NCBI GenBank assembly: GCA_028386065.3
Contig: JAKUCV010001875.1
Location: forward strand, 19,630-83,629
Source of the DNA: Turnera subulata
Taxonomy: Eukaryota > Streptophyta > Magnoliopsida > Malpighiales > Passifloraceae
DNA length: 64,000 nt
Direction of reading: 5' to 3'
The position numbers and the translations under genes were made by a program. A model generated the notes under the pieces. That model ran no database searches. It had not been told where the DNA came from and saw only the letters and a list, made by a program, of their open reading frames with translations. Of this stretch, positions 11,423-22,574 are shown piece by piece. The first letter of the stretch is position 1; every line of letters begins with the position of its first letter.

Positions 11423-12841
11423 TTAGGTTTATATGGCATACTAGATTCTGCCTTTATAAATTACATAGAATGATTTGGTTTGTTAAAAATCACATGTGTA
11501 GCACCTATTTCTTCGTTTTATTGAGTGTCTTTGTTGTCCTAACAATATGTTTAGATTATTAGTTCCACCAGTAAATTTCTCAAGAGAAGATTTCAAGTCA
11601 ACAACATTTTTCTCAAGAGCTTCCTTTTCTTTAGCTAACTCATTGCACATAGTACTCTCAGATCTTCACAGATTTTCAATGTATCAGAGTTAGCATGATT
11701 AAGTTTTTTTCATAAGCATTTTTATGAGCTTCATCATCAAACTCAAGTAAATCAATTTTCTTCTTGTATTTTTTATTTTTCCTAACAACTTGCTTATATT
11801 TAACAAGCAACTCATAAATTATTCTAATAATTCATCAAGATTAAAATCAGTAGAATCAGTTACCTCAGATTCTTCATAAGCCATGAAGCATAGATTTGTC
11901 GCCTCATTTATATCCGATTCGCTTGAAGAATCTGAATCATCCCAAGCGGCCATAGTTTTCTTTCCTCTGGTTTTTGAAAAACTACTTCTTCCCTTCTTTT
12001 GGTAAGGGCATTTAGATTTGATATGCCCTGGTCGATTGCATCCGAAGCACACCAAAGGATCTTTCTTAAACTCATCAGCTCTTACTTCCTTAGAGTTTCT
12101 TCCTTCGAAATGCTTCTTCGTTTTAAGATATCTACCAAACTTTCTAGAAAGAAGAGATACATCGGAATCACTTTCATCACCATCATTTGGTTCTTGCACT
12201 TTCAAGGCAACATCCTTCCTCTTAGGTTCTTGTTCCACAAGCTTATTACCATGGACAATCAGCTTGCCTATCAGCTCATCATACGAGAGTAGATTCAAGT
12301 TTTGAGCCTCTTCAATAGCCGTCACTTTAGGTTCCCATTCTTTGGGAACTGATCTCAGAATCTTCGCAACCTTTTCTCTATGTGTGATTACTTTTCCAAG
12401 TGTTGCAAAATTGTTGCATAGTATGGTGAAGCCAGTATCCATCACTTGGATGGTTTCACCAGGAACCTTTTGAAATAGCTCATATTCTTTCATCAAATGA
12501 TTGAGCCTTGATTCCTTAACCTGATTTGTGCCTTCATGAGTGACACGTAATGGCCTCCAAATTTCAGGAGCAGTTTCACAGGATCTGACCCTTTGAAACT
12601 CACTCTTACTGATTCCAAATATAAGAGCATTTTTTGCTTGAGCATCAAGCTTTGCTCTCCTCATATCCTCATCAGTCCAGAATTGTATATCCCTCGTAGT
12701 TCTGCTGTAGGGATTCTACACAATATGCCACATTTCTAGATCCTTTCCTTCAAGGAAGTTCTTCATCCGAAACTTCCAATAATCAAAGTTTTCCCTATCA
12801 AAGTATGGTGCCTTGTTCACACTTGTTCCCTCAAAAGCCAT
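11423..12841 (-). pseudogene. Copia (SIRE-like) gag remnant with CCHC zinc knuckle
   Basis: The frame starts at ATG 12841 (MAFEGTSVNKAPYFDREN, YWKFRMKNFLEGKDLEMW) and is hit by an in-frame stop after about 42 residues. It then reads cleanly from 12664 to 11819 (281 codons): the UBN2-type gag core (FQRVRSCETAPEIW, THEGTNQVKESRLN, YELFQKVPGETIQ, RSVPKEWEPKVTAIEEA) and the zinc knuckle CFGCNRPGHIKSKC near 12030. An acidic tail follows (DDSDSSSESD, EESEVTDSTDFNLDELLE). From 11819 to 11423 a disrupted continuation shows ELAKEKEALEKNVVDLKS and a degenerate C-terminus. The gag packages retrotransposon RNA. Everything downstream of gag in this element is cut off by the plus-strand Copia LTR ending at 11422. 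Confidence 0.9.
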
Positions 12842-12880
12842 GATCTTTGTCTCTGGATTTTACTCCTTAACGCTGAGAAC

Positions 12881-12895
12881 GCAGCTCCGCTACCA
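12881..12895 (-). other. Primer-binding site of the minus-strand Copia element
   Basis: On the minus strand TGGTAGCGGAGCTGC begins two bases after the LTR. It resembles the plant initiator tRNA-Met primer-binding site (TGGTATCAGAGC) used by most Copia elements, with changes at a few positions. It fixes this LTR as the 5' LTR and the element orientation as minus. Confidence 0.75.
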
Positions 12896-12897
12896 AT

Positions 12898-13951
12898 TAT
12901 AGGCGCAAAAATGCCTAAGAGGGGAGGGATGAATTAGGCTTTGAAACTTTTTCGAGTTTAGCAGGATCTGGTTTTTTAAAACTAGATTCGGGTAAGGCTT
13001 GATAAGTGTTTAAGGCAAGAATACGAATGAGGTAGGGAAAGAAAAGCAAACACAAATGATTTAGAGTGGTTCCCCCTCACAAGGTACCTCCATTACCTAA
13101 AGGTTCCTTCCTTTATGATTTCAAACACTCACTATACTTAGGTTTTTGGGGGTTTAATCTTAACCTTTACAAACACAAGCTTTTCTATACTAAGCTCAAA
13201 CCTTTACAGGCTTTTCAAAGGCTAAGCTCTAATCTACCCTCAAATCTAATCTTAGACTTGAGTACCCAGCAAATCTAAACCAAGACTTGCTTATAAGCTA
13301 TCTTTTGAAAGTGTTTTGCAATACAAGCAGAAAAACCAGATTTTGAAACCACAATTATAAGCATAAGTATGAACTCAGATTTTGCACAATAGCTGGGATG
13401 AACTTCTAGAGGTGTTAAGGACCCTCTTTATAGTATCTGAGTTGGGGTGAAAGTAGTTGCAACAGCTCTTTGAACTCCTAATTGACTTCAGTTCTCAATT
13501 ACTCCAAATTGGAACCATTGCGCCATGTCAACTCCTTGGTTGCAAAGTATTTTCAGAAATAGCAAGTTTGGACCACCTTCATGAGTTGAGTGGGAGTTGG
13601 GTGATAAAGTCTCTTGCACATACTTTAAGTCTTTCTTTTTACTTGTTCACCAATTCAGGCCGTTGGAAGTGGGTCTTAAATGCTTGGAGGACCACACGCA
13701 AGTTGCTAGGAAAGTTGAAAGTGACAACTCCCAGATATGGTTGCAACAAAAACCATCTGGCGTGATTTTTGCGGTATGATTTATTAGAAACCATACTTCA
13801 TCCTGTAAGCTAAAATCAACACAAGGCAAAACTCAAAGCATTCTTGTTATGTAATTTGCTAATAATCAAAGCTCAATGAAGTATCATGACTAAACATGGT
13901 TAAATCACAGATTAGACTTAAGAAGTGATTAGCCCAAGTTTAGGCCAACAC
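12898..13951 (-). mobile_element. Copia (SIRE-like) 5' LTR
   Basis: On the minus strand it starts TGTTGGCCTAAACTTGGGC at 13951 and ends GCGCCTATA next to the primer-binding site; the last base pair has drifted from the expected CA. It aligns along its length with 9977-11422 in opposite orientation. The 1054-bp length gives the intact LTR size for the family. Confidence 0.88.
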
Positions 13952-14372
13952 TTATAACTCATGCAATATTAATATTGTAGTTTATAAATAGTTTTTTTTG
14001 GTGTATCATCTAAAAAATTACCCAAATTCTTTAATGACACTTTAGTTAAACATTAGAGAAATGTCAAATAAATAGTTAATTTTATGTGAGAATGATACTT
14101 TATTAATTGTTATAGTTTGAAATATAATTAGTTTAATGTTATCGTTTTAGTTATGTCCTAATAGTAAATATGAATGGTTGCTAACATTATATGTGCTAAT
14201 CATCTTTGTCAATTACATACTAATACTCTATTTCGGCAAAAAACGAAAAAAAAAAAGAGTTACAAGCTAATACTCCATGCGCTTTCAGTTTTAAATTTTT
14301 TAACAAACAAGAAAGAGGTACCAAAATTAAGTGTTTTATCGAAATGTTAAAAACTTGATTTCAATAGATTAA
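13952..14372. other. AT-rich intergenic DNA
   Basis: No open frame, splice pattern or repeat family is recognised in this stretch. It is simply AT-rich sequence between the Copia LTR and the Helitron-like terminus. Confidence 0.5.
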
Positions 14373-14404
14373 CTAGTGCAACTCCCCGTGTGACACACGG
14401 GTTC
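14373..14404 (-). mobile_element. Helitron-like 3' terminus
   Basis: Read on the minus strand there is an 8-bp perfect hairpin (CCCGTGTG T CACACGGG), eight bases further on CTAG, and then T. Helitrons end in a short GC-rich hairpin followed by CTRR and insert next to a T, so the match is good. The 5' end (TC...) would lie to the right, within the AT-rich DNA up to about 16.4 kb, and I could not fix it. No Rep/helicase coding sequence is present, so it would be non-autonomous. Confidence 0.5.
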
Positions 14405-14490
14405 ACGTCGCAATTGAATTAGGCCGTGTCACACACGGATTTTGTTTGAATTGTAATTGAATTAGGCCGTGTTACACACGGGTTTTGTAA
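14384..14490. repeat. Three tandem copies of a roughly 43-bp palindrome-bearing unit
   Basis: The phrase 'ccgtgtgacacacggg' and two variants (ccgtgtcacacacgg, ccgtgttacacacggg) recur at 14385, 14424 and 14467. They are separated by 'ttg..aattgaattagg' spacers. The first copy is the hairpin of the Helitron-like end; the other two are internal duplicates of it. Confidence 0.8.
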
Positions 14491-16439
14491 GAATCTTTAC
14501 TCTTTTTTACTTTCAAATGGTTTTTAGAGAAGTACCAAAATTAATATCATTTGTCATGTTACTACTTATTTATTAGCTAATGTATTATTTGACGATGGCC
14601 ATCTCCATATTTAATTTCTTCTAATTCACAATGATTTGTAATGTTAATAATTATTTCTTCGTTTATGTATTATTTTGTGGTGGCCAATATTTTAGTTATA
14701 TATAATGTGTAAGGTAACATTTTCGTCTATTTTTTTCCAGGGAAAATATACACTTTGTTAGATATTAACTTTTGACACTTGTGATTTATATTTCATTTTT
14801 TTTTCTCTTTTACATATTTTTGAATCTCGGCAATGTATTGCTCTTTGTTTTTCTGAACAAATTATTAAAAATTGGAAACTCTTTTTAACTAAATGGAACT
14901 GTAATTTTCAATTTATTTAGTAACCCTTTTTTAACTCTTTGTTTTTGCTCTTTGTTTTGCTCATTGTTTTGCACTGGCTGCCATCTGCATTGTAGGTAAC
15001 AATTTGTCATCAATCGTAGTTTCTTAAATTTTTTTTTTTGCGGGAAAACATAGCTGACTAAGGATACTAATATCAAGTTACATAATGTTTACAGCCCATA
15101 TTGAAACGTGTAAGTAATACTTTAACATTACCTTGAATTCCGATCCATTTTCCTTTTTCTGTGTCAAATTTGTATTTTAATTCCTAAGTTTATAACATAC
15201 ACTTCTTTTTATAAAAATTTTATACTATTCAACTTTTGATAAAAAATGATATTTTATTAAATGCTATTTAAATAAATAATATGTTATTTTTAATATTTAT
15301 ATTAATTTTCTACTAATATCTTTTCTATATTTTCGTATTATATATTTCGGTACTCATGATAGTGCAATAGCTTATACTATCCAAAATTTTATAAAAAATG
15401 ATATTTTATTAAATGCTAATATTACTCTTATTTAAAAATGCAATCTTTCACTTTTAATATTTAAATTAATAATTTTACAATAACATTTATATTAATTTTC
15501 TATAAATTATGTTAGTTTTATATTTTAATTCTATAACACATTTGAGTTCATAATTTTTTTATTTTTATAAATGATATTTTTATGTTTAAAATGATATTAA
15601 TTCTCTATCACTTTTTGTCAAGGTGTTTAACTTTATATAAATTTTATACTTATTTATAATTTTTTATAAATAATTATTTCCCTAATTAACTTGTATAAAC
15701 ATCTTTTTTTATATATAAAACTTGTATAAACATCTTTAAGCATATAATATTCTTATTTAAAAAATATTTATTATTTATTTTAAAAATAAAATATTAAATT
15801 TAGTTATTTGTTTAGACTTATAATCATGTTAGATTCGGAATTGATAGTCATATATGTGTCATCACACAAAAATTTTTATTTTGAATATAAATTACTACTT
15901 TAATATCTTGATATTTTGAAAAAATTGTTTTGTTTACATGCCTAAAATAGGGTTTCTTTTTTTTTGTAGATGGGCACTCAGCACACCTCTAATTTCATTT
16001 TGGTTTCGATTACGTCTCGTTGCTAACACTGAAACTCAACAAACTATAACAAATCTCTCAAATTATAGAACACAATATTCTAATTCATATAGTTATAATA
16101 ATCTAATTCACATATTTTTTGAATTGACAGTATCTAAAACAGCTCTCAGGACTCATAAAAGTATTCTAATTCATACATTTATAATAATATAATTCACATA
16201 TTTTTAAAATTAACAGCCCAATGTCACCACCTAAAAGAACAATAGCCACCAACTATTCCTTAACACCCTCCTTAGTATATATTAGGTTTAGCTCTAGTTG
16301 CTACTCCGACACTAAAAAAGAAAAAGAAACCAAAAAATGAATTAAAACCTAAGAAAGAAATATTATTGAAAGTAGAAAATTCATAATTCAGCAGAACGAT
16401 ACTTTTTAAAGGAAAAAATCTGGCCAAGCCTTCATAATC
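14491..16439. other. AT-rich non-coding DNA
   Basis: About 1.95 kb of very AT-rich sequence with repeated phrases such as 'ataaaaaatgatattttattaaatgct' (near 15240 and 15390) and 'ttcatat..tataataatctaattcacatatttttt' (near 16085 and 16170). No gene is supported. It could be the body of the Helitron-like element. Confidence 0.5.
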
Positions 16440-16840
16440 TCTTGACTAGTCACTGCAATCTCACACAAACCCCACCGTAACCAAATCTCCACGTCGCACA
16501 ACGCTCCCTCTCGCTTTCGTCCATTTTTTCACACAAAACCCAACTTCGTCTCCCCCGTTTCCTCCCCGATGATCACGTTATCCTCAATGCTCTCGAGTGA
16601 GATTCAGTTCTTGCTCTAGACCCTCAACGAACCCTTCGCCGACGTGGTTTTCCGCGACCTTAGCTAGGTACTGTCCCTATTATTCTCCAGTTTCCTCTCC
16701 CAGTTACCGTTTACAGCCTCCATTTCCGCTTTCCGGAAACCCTTTGAAATTTGTCTCGAAACACTACAGAGACATAGAGAGAGCTCAATAGACTTTTCCA
16801 AAAGCCAAACCCAAAAGACCCCAGACGCCCGTCTTTTAAG
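16440..16840 (+). other. Candidate leader exon (weak)
   Basis: Base composition changes sharply here from AT-rich to a C/T-rich, gene-like stretch. It ends in 'ttttaag|gtactctttc', a plausible donor followed by T-rich intron-like sequence. The pyrimidine-rich beginning looks like a plant 5' untranslated exon. The one frame starting ATG 16569 meets stops after 16 and 32 codons, so I do not call a protein. A transcript would have to span the Gypsy B insertion at 17491-22569, and I find no convincing downstream coding exon. It may be a broken gene or a noncoding leader. Confidence 0.25.
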
Positions 16841-17490
16841 GTACTCTTTCGATTTGCTCCGTTTCCAGTTGTATTATCCTTGATTGTTGTGTTTGTGTGA
16901 TGGAAATCGCTCACTGATTTTGTAATTTGACCGACATTGTTGATTTTTTTATCCTGTGTGCTTGTTTTTTGTTGTTTTCACTTCAAATGTTGGGGGTAGA
17001 TTGGGGATTCTAGGTCTAGGTTTTGTTTGTTTGAGTTGGAACTGAAGGGAAATAACTGGTTAGAAATGGAAGATTTGTAGGTTTCTTTCCTTTTGTTTCG
17101 TTACTTCGTGTAAATCTTGTATGAATTTTTGTTTAAGCAGGTTACGAAACAAGGGAGGAATACCCGTTTGTTTTACTTAATTTGCTGATAAATTAATTAG
17201 AGCTTAATATCCGCAGAAATTTGATTTTTTATTTTTAGTGCTACTTACTAAATTCTTGACAAGAAGATGAAATTATAGCTCTTTGTATTCCTTCCAATCA
17301 TGTCACCTCATATAAAAATGGTATTATTGCAATCTCCTTGAAGGTTTGGTTTTCAAGAGCTCTTCAGTGTTAGCAATAGCAACTAAACGTGTCTGTGAGA
17401 ATGACATGTCTGCTACCAACCTATCTCATTAATCATTACTTAACATTTTCACGGAAAGTGTTACTGACTTTCTTGAGATGTCATTATATC
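16841..17490. other. T-rich non-coding stretch
   Basis: Intron-like T-rich sequence without an open frame worth reporting. It ends at the Gypsy B insertion; the last five bases, 'atatc' at 17486-17490, are its target duplication. Confidence 0.4.
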
Positions 17491-18147
17491 TGAAATGACC
17501 GCATCCCAAAAACGATAATACAAAATATAAACAGTTATAAAATATCCAAAATGCCCTTAAAACCGAGGATGCCAAACTCTGTGTAAAAACATCAACTCAA
17601 TATCTCAGAGTAACCAAAAATAAACATCGGGATACAAGTGTCAAATAAAAATCAGGCTTAACTAGCCAAAGTAACATCGGTTAAACCTACCGGAACAACA
17701 ACTGATCAAAATCCAAGAAACCAAAACGGTATCCCGACAATATTACGCAGCGGAAAAATATAATGTCAATGACAAGTGTAGAACATATAAGTGTCAACTC
17801 TATAGATCCACCAGGAAGGAAACGCAGCTACCTACTGAAATGAAAGAGTTTGATACCCGAGGTAAGAGCAACCGTCAACAAGCTACTAATGATCTGTAAA
17901 ACCATGGTGGCGATTTATATGAGTCGCCTACTCAATGCACAATATAAGACAAACATACAGGCACACGAAGACAGGCTTGTAGGGTAAGTAAGTCCACAAG
18001 CACAAGTATACACACACAATCAACATGTGTCAAATACCACACATACAAGTGTTAGGTGAATTATCTGGTTATCACATTCTTAACATTATTAAGGGCCCTC
18101 TACTGTGTGTGTCGGGCCCGGTAGCGACTGGCCAGCTCCCCAGGGCN

Positions 18148-18236
<89 letters not shown>
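18148..18236. repeat. (TA)n microsatellite
   Basis: About 44 uninterrupted TA units, beside the single unresolved base at 18147. The right, inverted LTR piece has only a short run at the equivalent place (21877-21890), so the array expanded in one copy. Confidence 0.95.
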
Positions 18237-18239
<3 letters not shown>

Positions 18240-18304
18240 TATAAATATCAACACCGAAATGGGTAAGTTCCGACATAGAAAACCACTAACAAACAAGTGG
18301 CCGA

Positions 18305-18530
18305 CAGCTCTAGGAGGGGTGCTCTCCTCAAAGAAATTATAATACAAATTCTTGGGGCACACCCGTCAGTCCCCAAGTCGCCATCTCTATGAGGGGTGCT
18401 CTCACCAAAAGAAATGGATAATAACAAATAACCTAGGGGTACACCCGAGAAATCCCCAAGGCGCCAGCTCTGTGAGGGGTACTCTCACTAATATACTAAC
18501 CGAGGGCGTACCCATCAATTCCCTCGTCGT
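18305..18530. repeat. Three tandem units of about 80 bp in the LTR
   Basis: Units begin at about 18305, 18383 and 18464. Each has 'agctctRtgaggggtRctctc' at its head and a 'ggggYacaccc...ccccaag' block at its tail. The inverted LTR piece at 21649-21850 carries the equivalents of the first two units. Confidence 0.75.
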
Positions 18531-20776
18531 TGTCTTTGTGAATACAATTCACTATGATAACAGGACCCGAGGGGTACCCTCTCTTCCCTCTCGGTGTTAG
18601 CGGTCAACAGCCCCACAGTAGAACTGATATTATTCTGAGTCATATATTATCAATTATGCCTTTAAGAAGTGTATCTCATTATGTGTATTCAGGTGGTGTG
18701 CCACCAAAAATAGTCTCTAAACCGAGCTTAAGGCTCACATAATTCACATGATATTGGCAAGGCAACACACATATCATAAACATAGCATATCAGCCCATAG
18801 GATATCATCAAGTCATCACAGCACATAAACACAGGCATAACACAGTCAACAACATGCAATACACTTAGCAAGTAGCACTGACTAACCATACCAACAAGTA
18901 TTCGCATACAAGCATATAAATCTTATAGAGTCACCTCAATTACGATGGCACTCTGTCTGTCCACCACTAGTACCAACCGCTCCTGAATTATGTCTCGTGC
19001 CTATACACATAGACGCCATATCTCACAAAGATATTCAACAATAAATAAATTATGCATGCTTGTGCAATGCAACCGTGAGTTAAAGTCCAACCCAGCTAGT
19101 CCACTTCCACTCATCAAAACTATCTTTCCAAGTCACGGGCCTAAGGTTCACAGGCTCAAAGCCCAGCTAAGTCCAAAATCTTAATCCCGGGCTTAAAGCC
19201 CAAACCATCAATCCATTACCTAATTCACAACAATCTCGGGCCTAAAGCCCATGCCATTAAGCCCACTATAAACCTTAGATGTGCTTGGGCTTCCAGTCCA
19301 CTTATAATAAGTCCACATATTATAATGGTCATAACATTTTATTACTGGGCCAAGGCTCAATTTAGTTTAACTCCCCGTTTAAGGATTTTACCCGAGTCCG
19401 AGCTACCGTCCTAGAGGTTCTACCCGCATCGGACAACCGTTCACGTGCTACTCACTCCTCACTCTCGGTTTCTACTAAGTATATTAAGAATACAAAACCC
19501 AATCCAGAAATAATAGATGTACATGCCGTGTGGAAATTAAATACACATCATCACCGGAACAGTACCGTAGAATGCCGAAGAAAGTTTTGTCCACCGGAAC
19601 CCGTACCCAACTCGCCGGAACAGAAACCTCTCGCTGGTTTCCAGTCAAACCTCGCCAGAACAGTGCCCAAGTTTGCCAGAGAGTACACACAAGCAGCCCA
19701 GAAACATGCTTCCAAATAAACTGCCAAACCAGTAATCCAAACACCAAGGTTCAAACAACTCAAGCATCACTAACAAGGATTAACCATGAACGGAAACCAA
19801 AATTAGGATGCGAAGTTCTTACCAGAAATCACAGAATCCGGAGTTGTCTCTACAGATTCAACCCACACCCACAGCTCAAACCCGAACTCGACCAGAAACC
19901 ATCGTCGGTGAACTCACGACAACCCCACAGCTCAACCGAGCCTCCAGCCTCCAACACAACACCACCGACGACCTAAGCAACCTGTAGCAGAACCTACCAC
20001 CACCACAGATCCGCCACAAACCACAATCAACACAGCCATCGAACCCGCACCTGAGCCACCGCCCGAAACCACCCACACGTATAACCAAGAACTCGATTAA
20101 TCACCCACTAAGCAGAAAGGTCCAAAGGGAGGATGAAAGGAGAAGAATTGATGGCTTATTGTGAAGGGAGGAAGCGGCGGCAACTCGAACGAAGGCTCGA
20201 TCCCCGTCGCTTGTACACAAGCCGAGGTGAACCTCGAGCCCTCTGTCACAATCCGTCCACGAGCAGAAAACAGCTTCGATGGCTCGAGGAAAGGAGAAGG
20301 TTGGAGCGATTTGCTCCAAGGGCGGCGGCGGCGTATGCTTGCAGACGAAAAGAGAGAAAAGAGAAGGAAGGGGTGCAGCGGCAGAGACAGAAAATAAAAG
20401 AAGAAAGAAAGAAGAGAAAAGAAAAGAAAAGAAAAGAAGGGAGAGGGTTAGTGCTTGTCCGGCACGAGCTCAAACCGACGCCGTTTTGAGCTTAGGTGCG
20501 GACAACCCGCCTAAGTCAACCTCTCTCTTTTTTGAAAAAAAAAAACCCAAAACGACGTAATTTTACTAGAACTGTATAAAAACTTAATTTCCACCTCCAA
20601 AATCCGATTTAATTCCAACGAAGGCTCGATAAAGAAGGAACCCGACATAAAACTTAATATTTTGAGATAATTAAATACCATTGGGTCCAAGACTCCGAAA
20701 TAAATTCTCGAGGTTAAAATTGGAAATAAAATTTCTAAAATTCCATAATTAAATTATGAAAAATCGGGGTGTTACA

Positions 20777-21648
20777 GTTCTACCCCACTTAATAATATTT
20801 CGTCCTCGAAATTACAAGATAAGAATCAAAACAGATGTGGATACTGGTCCCTCATATGGGCCTCTACCTCCCAAGTAGCCTCATTCGGAGAATGACAGCT
20901 CCATCTAACTCGAACCATAAGGATAGTACGACTCCTCAACTACCGTACTTCCCTAGCTAAGATCTCAACCGGTTCCTCGACATAAATCAAATCGTCAGCA
21001 ACCTCCAACTCTATATGTGAACCACATGACTCGGATCAGACCGATAACACCTCAACATCGAGACATGGAATACATCGTGTATGCGAGACAACTCCTCCAG
21101 TAAAGCCAATCTGTAGGCCAACGGACCAATCCGCTCCACGATCTCATAAGGACCGATATAACGAGGGCTCAACTTGCCCTTCCTCCCAAACCGGATAACA
21201 CCTCTCCAAGGAGCAACACGGAGGAAAACTCTGCCACCTACACTATACTCCATCTCCCGACGATGCTTATTAGTATAACTCCTCTGTCGATCCTGAGCAA
21301 CTCTCATGCACTGCTTGACCACCTCAATCTGATCCATAGTCTCCTGGACAAGATCTGGACCAATCACCTGTCTCAACCCCTTCTCATCCCAACAGATCAG
21401 ACTATGACACTTCCGCCCATACAAAGCCTCATAAGGCGTCATGCCAATACTGGAATGATACCCGTTGTTGAAAGCAAACTCAACCAATGGTAACGTCTCA
21501 TCTCAAGAACTACTGAATTTAAGCACACAGGCTCTAAGCATATCCTCCAAAGTCTAAATAGTCCTCTCTAACTGTCCATCTGTCTGCGGATGAAAAGCTG
21601 TATTGAAATTCAGCTTAGTACCCAAAGCTGTCCATCTGTCTGCGGATG
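20777..21648 (-). pseudogene. Gypsy family B pol remnant: integrase C-terminus and chromodomain
   Basis: The minus-strand frame 21487-21011 reads MVEFAFNNGYHSSIGMTPYEA, YGRKCHSLICWDEKG, GPDLVQETMDQI, then RVFLRVAPWRGVIRFG, LSPRYIGPYEIVERIG and HDVFHVSMLRCYRSDPSHV. That is the integrase C-terminal half of a Tekay/Del-like chromovirus. A broken chromodomain-like tail (EILAREVR, EATWEVEAHMRDQYP) continues to about 20830 after a frameshift. Right of 21487 a further 160 bp encode FHPQTDGQLERTI with a stop. The fragment ends in a templated junction at 21628-21648. It is close in sequence to Gypsy A pol but a separate family, judged by its LTR. Confidence 0.9.
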
Positions 21649-22569
21649 GCGCCTTAGGGATTTCTCGGGTGTACCCCTTGGTTATTTGTTATTATCCATT
21701 TCTTTTGGTAAGAGCACCCCTCACAAAGCTGGCGACTTGGGGACTGACGGGTGTGCCCCAAGATTTTGTATTATAATTTCCTTGAGGAGAGCACCCCTTC
21801 TAGAGCTGTCGGCCACTTGTTTGTTAGTGGTTTTCTATGTCGGAACTTACCCATTCCGGTGTTGATATTTATACTGTATATATATATATAAGGTTACATT
21901 TGGACATATGCCCTGGGGAGTTGGCCAGTCGCTACCGCGCCCGACGCGCACAGTAGAGTGCCCTTAATAATGATAAGAATGTGATAACCAGATAATTCAC
22001 CTAACACTTGTATGTGTGGTATTTGACACATGTTGATTTTGTGTGTATACTTGCGCTCGTGGACTTACTCACCTTACGAGCCTGTCTTCGTGTGCCTATA
22101 TGTTTGTCTTATATTGTGCATTGAGTAGGCGACTCATATAAATCGCCACCGTGGTTTTATAGATCATTAGTAGCTTGTTAAGGGTTACTCTTACCTCGGG
22201 TATCAGACTCTTTCATTTGAGCAGGTAGCTACGTTTCCTTCCTGGTGGATCCATAGAGTTGACACTTATATGTTCTACACTTGTCATTGACATTATTGTT
22301 ATTTTTCTGCTGCGTAATATTGTCGGGATACTGTTTTGGTTTCTTGGATTTTGATCAGTTGTTGTTCCGGTAGGTTTAACCGGTATTACTTTGGCTAGTT
22401 AAGCCTGATTTTTATTTGACACTTGTATCCTGATGTTTATTTTTGGTTACTCTGAGATATTGAGTTGATGTTTTTACACAGAGTTTGACATCTCCAGTTT
22501 TAAGGGCATTTTGGACATTTTATAACTGTTTATATTTTGTATTATCGTTTTTGGGATGCGGTCATTTCA
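21649..22569 (+). mobile_element. Gypsy family B, partial LTR in inverted orientation
   Basis: The sequence is the reverse complement of 17491-18463 with modest divergence and a shorter TA run. It represents the terminal third of the LTR in plus orientation, ending CA at 22569. Its left edge joins pol at a 'ggcgcc' box. Confidence 0.88.
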
Positions 22570-22574
22570 GTATC

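Larger units (their letters stand above)
17491..20776 (-). mobile_element. Gypsy family B, complete 3.29-kb LTR
   Basis: On the minus strand it runs from TGTAACACCCCGATTTTT at 20776 to ...GGTCATTTCA at 17491. The purine-rich tract 'aagtggggtagaac' lies directly before it (plus 20777-20790). Its middle (about 19500-20480) is GC- and purine-rich and yields overlapping frames on both strands without family matches, so I treat them as LTR noise. Unusually long for a plant chromovirus LTR, in part through the TA microsatellite and the tandem units at 18305-18530. Confidence 0.85.
17491..22569 (-). mobile_element. Gypsy family B with LTRs in inverted orientation
   Basis: The element starts TGAAATGACCGCATCCC at 17491 and ends with the exact inverse, GGGATGCGGTCATTTCA, at 22569. 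It is flanked by 'atatc' and 'gtatc' (four of five identical), as for a 5-bp integrase duplication. It consists of a full minus-strand 3.29-kb LTR, about 0.87 kb of minus-strand pol, and a 0.92-kb LTR piece pointing the other way. A normal element has direct LTRs, so the right part was inverted or replaced. The first base of the target duplication may have mutated. Confidence 0.85.

Noticed and set aside
14384..14490. CRISPR-like array of palindromic repeats
   Set aside because: Only three diverged units with similar, not unique, spacers, in a plant nuclear context; a Helitron-type hairpin explains it.
18025..18362. Ile/Tyr-rich open frames on both strands
   Set aside because: They run through the (TA)n microsatellite of an LTR and reflect no protein.
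19528..20560. Several Pro/Thr- and Arg/Lys-rich frames in the Gypsy B LTR
   Set aside because: They lie within the LTR with no start context, conservation or domain that I can see.
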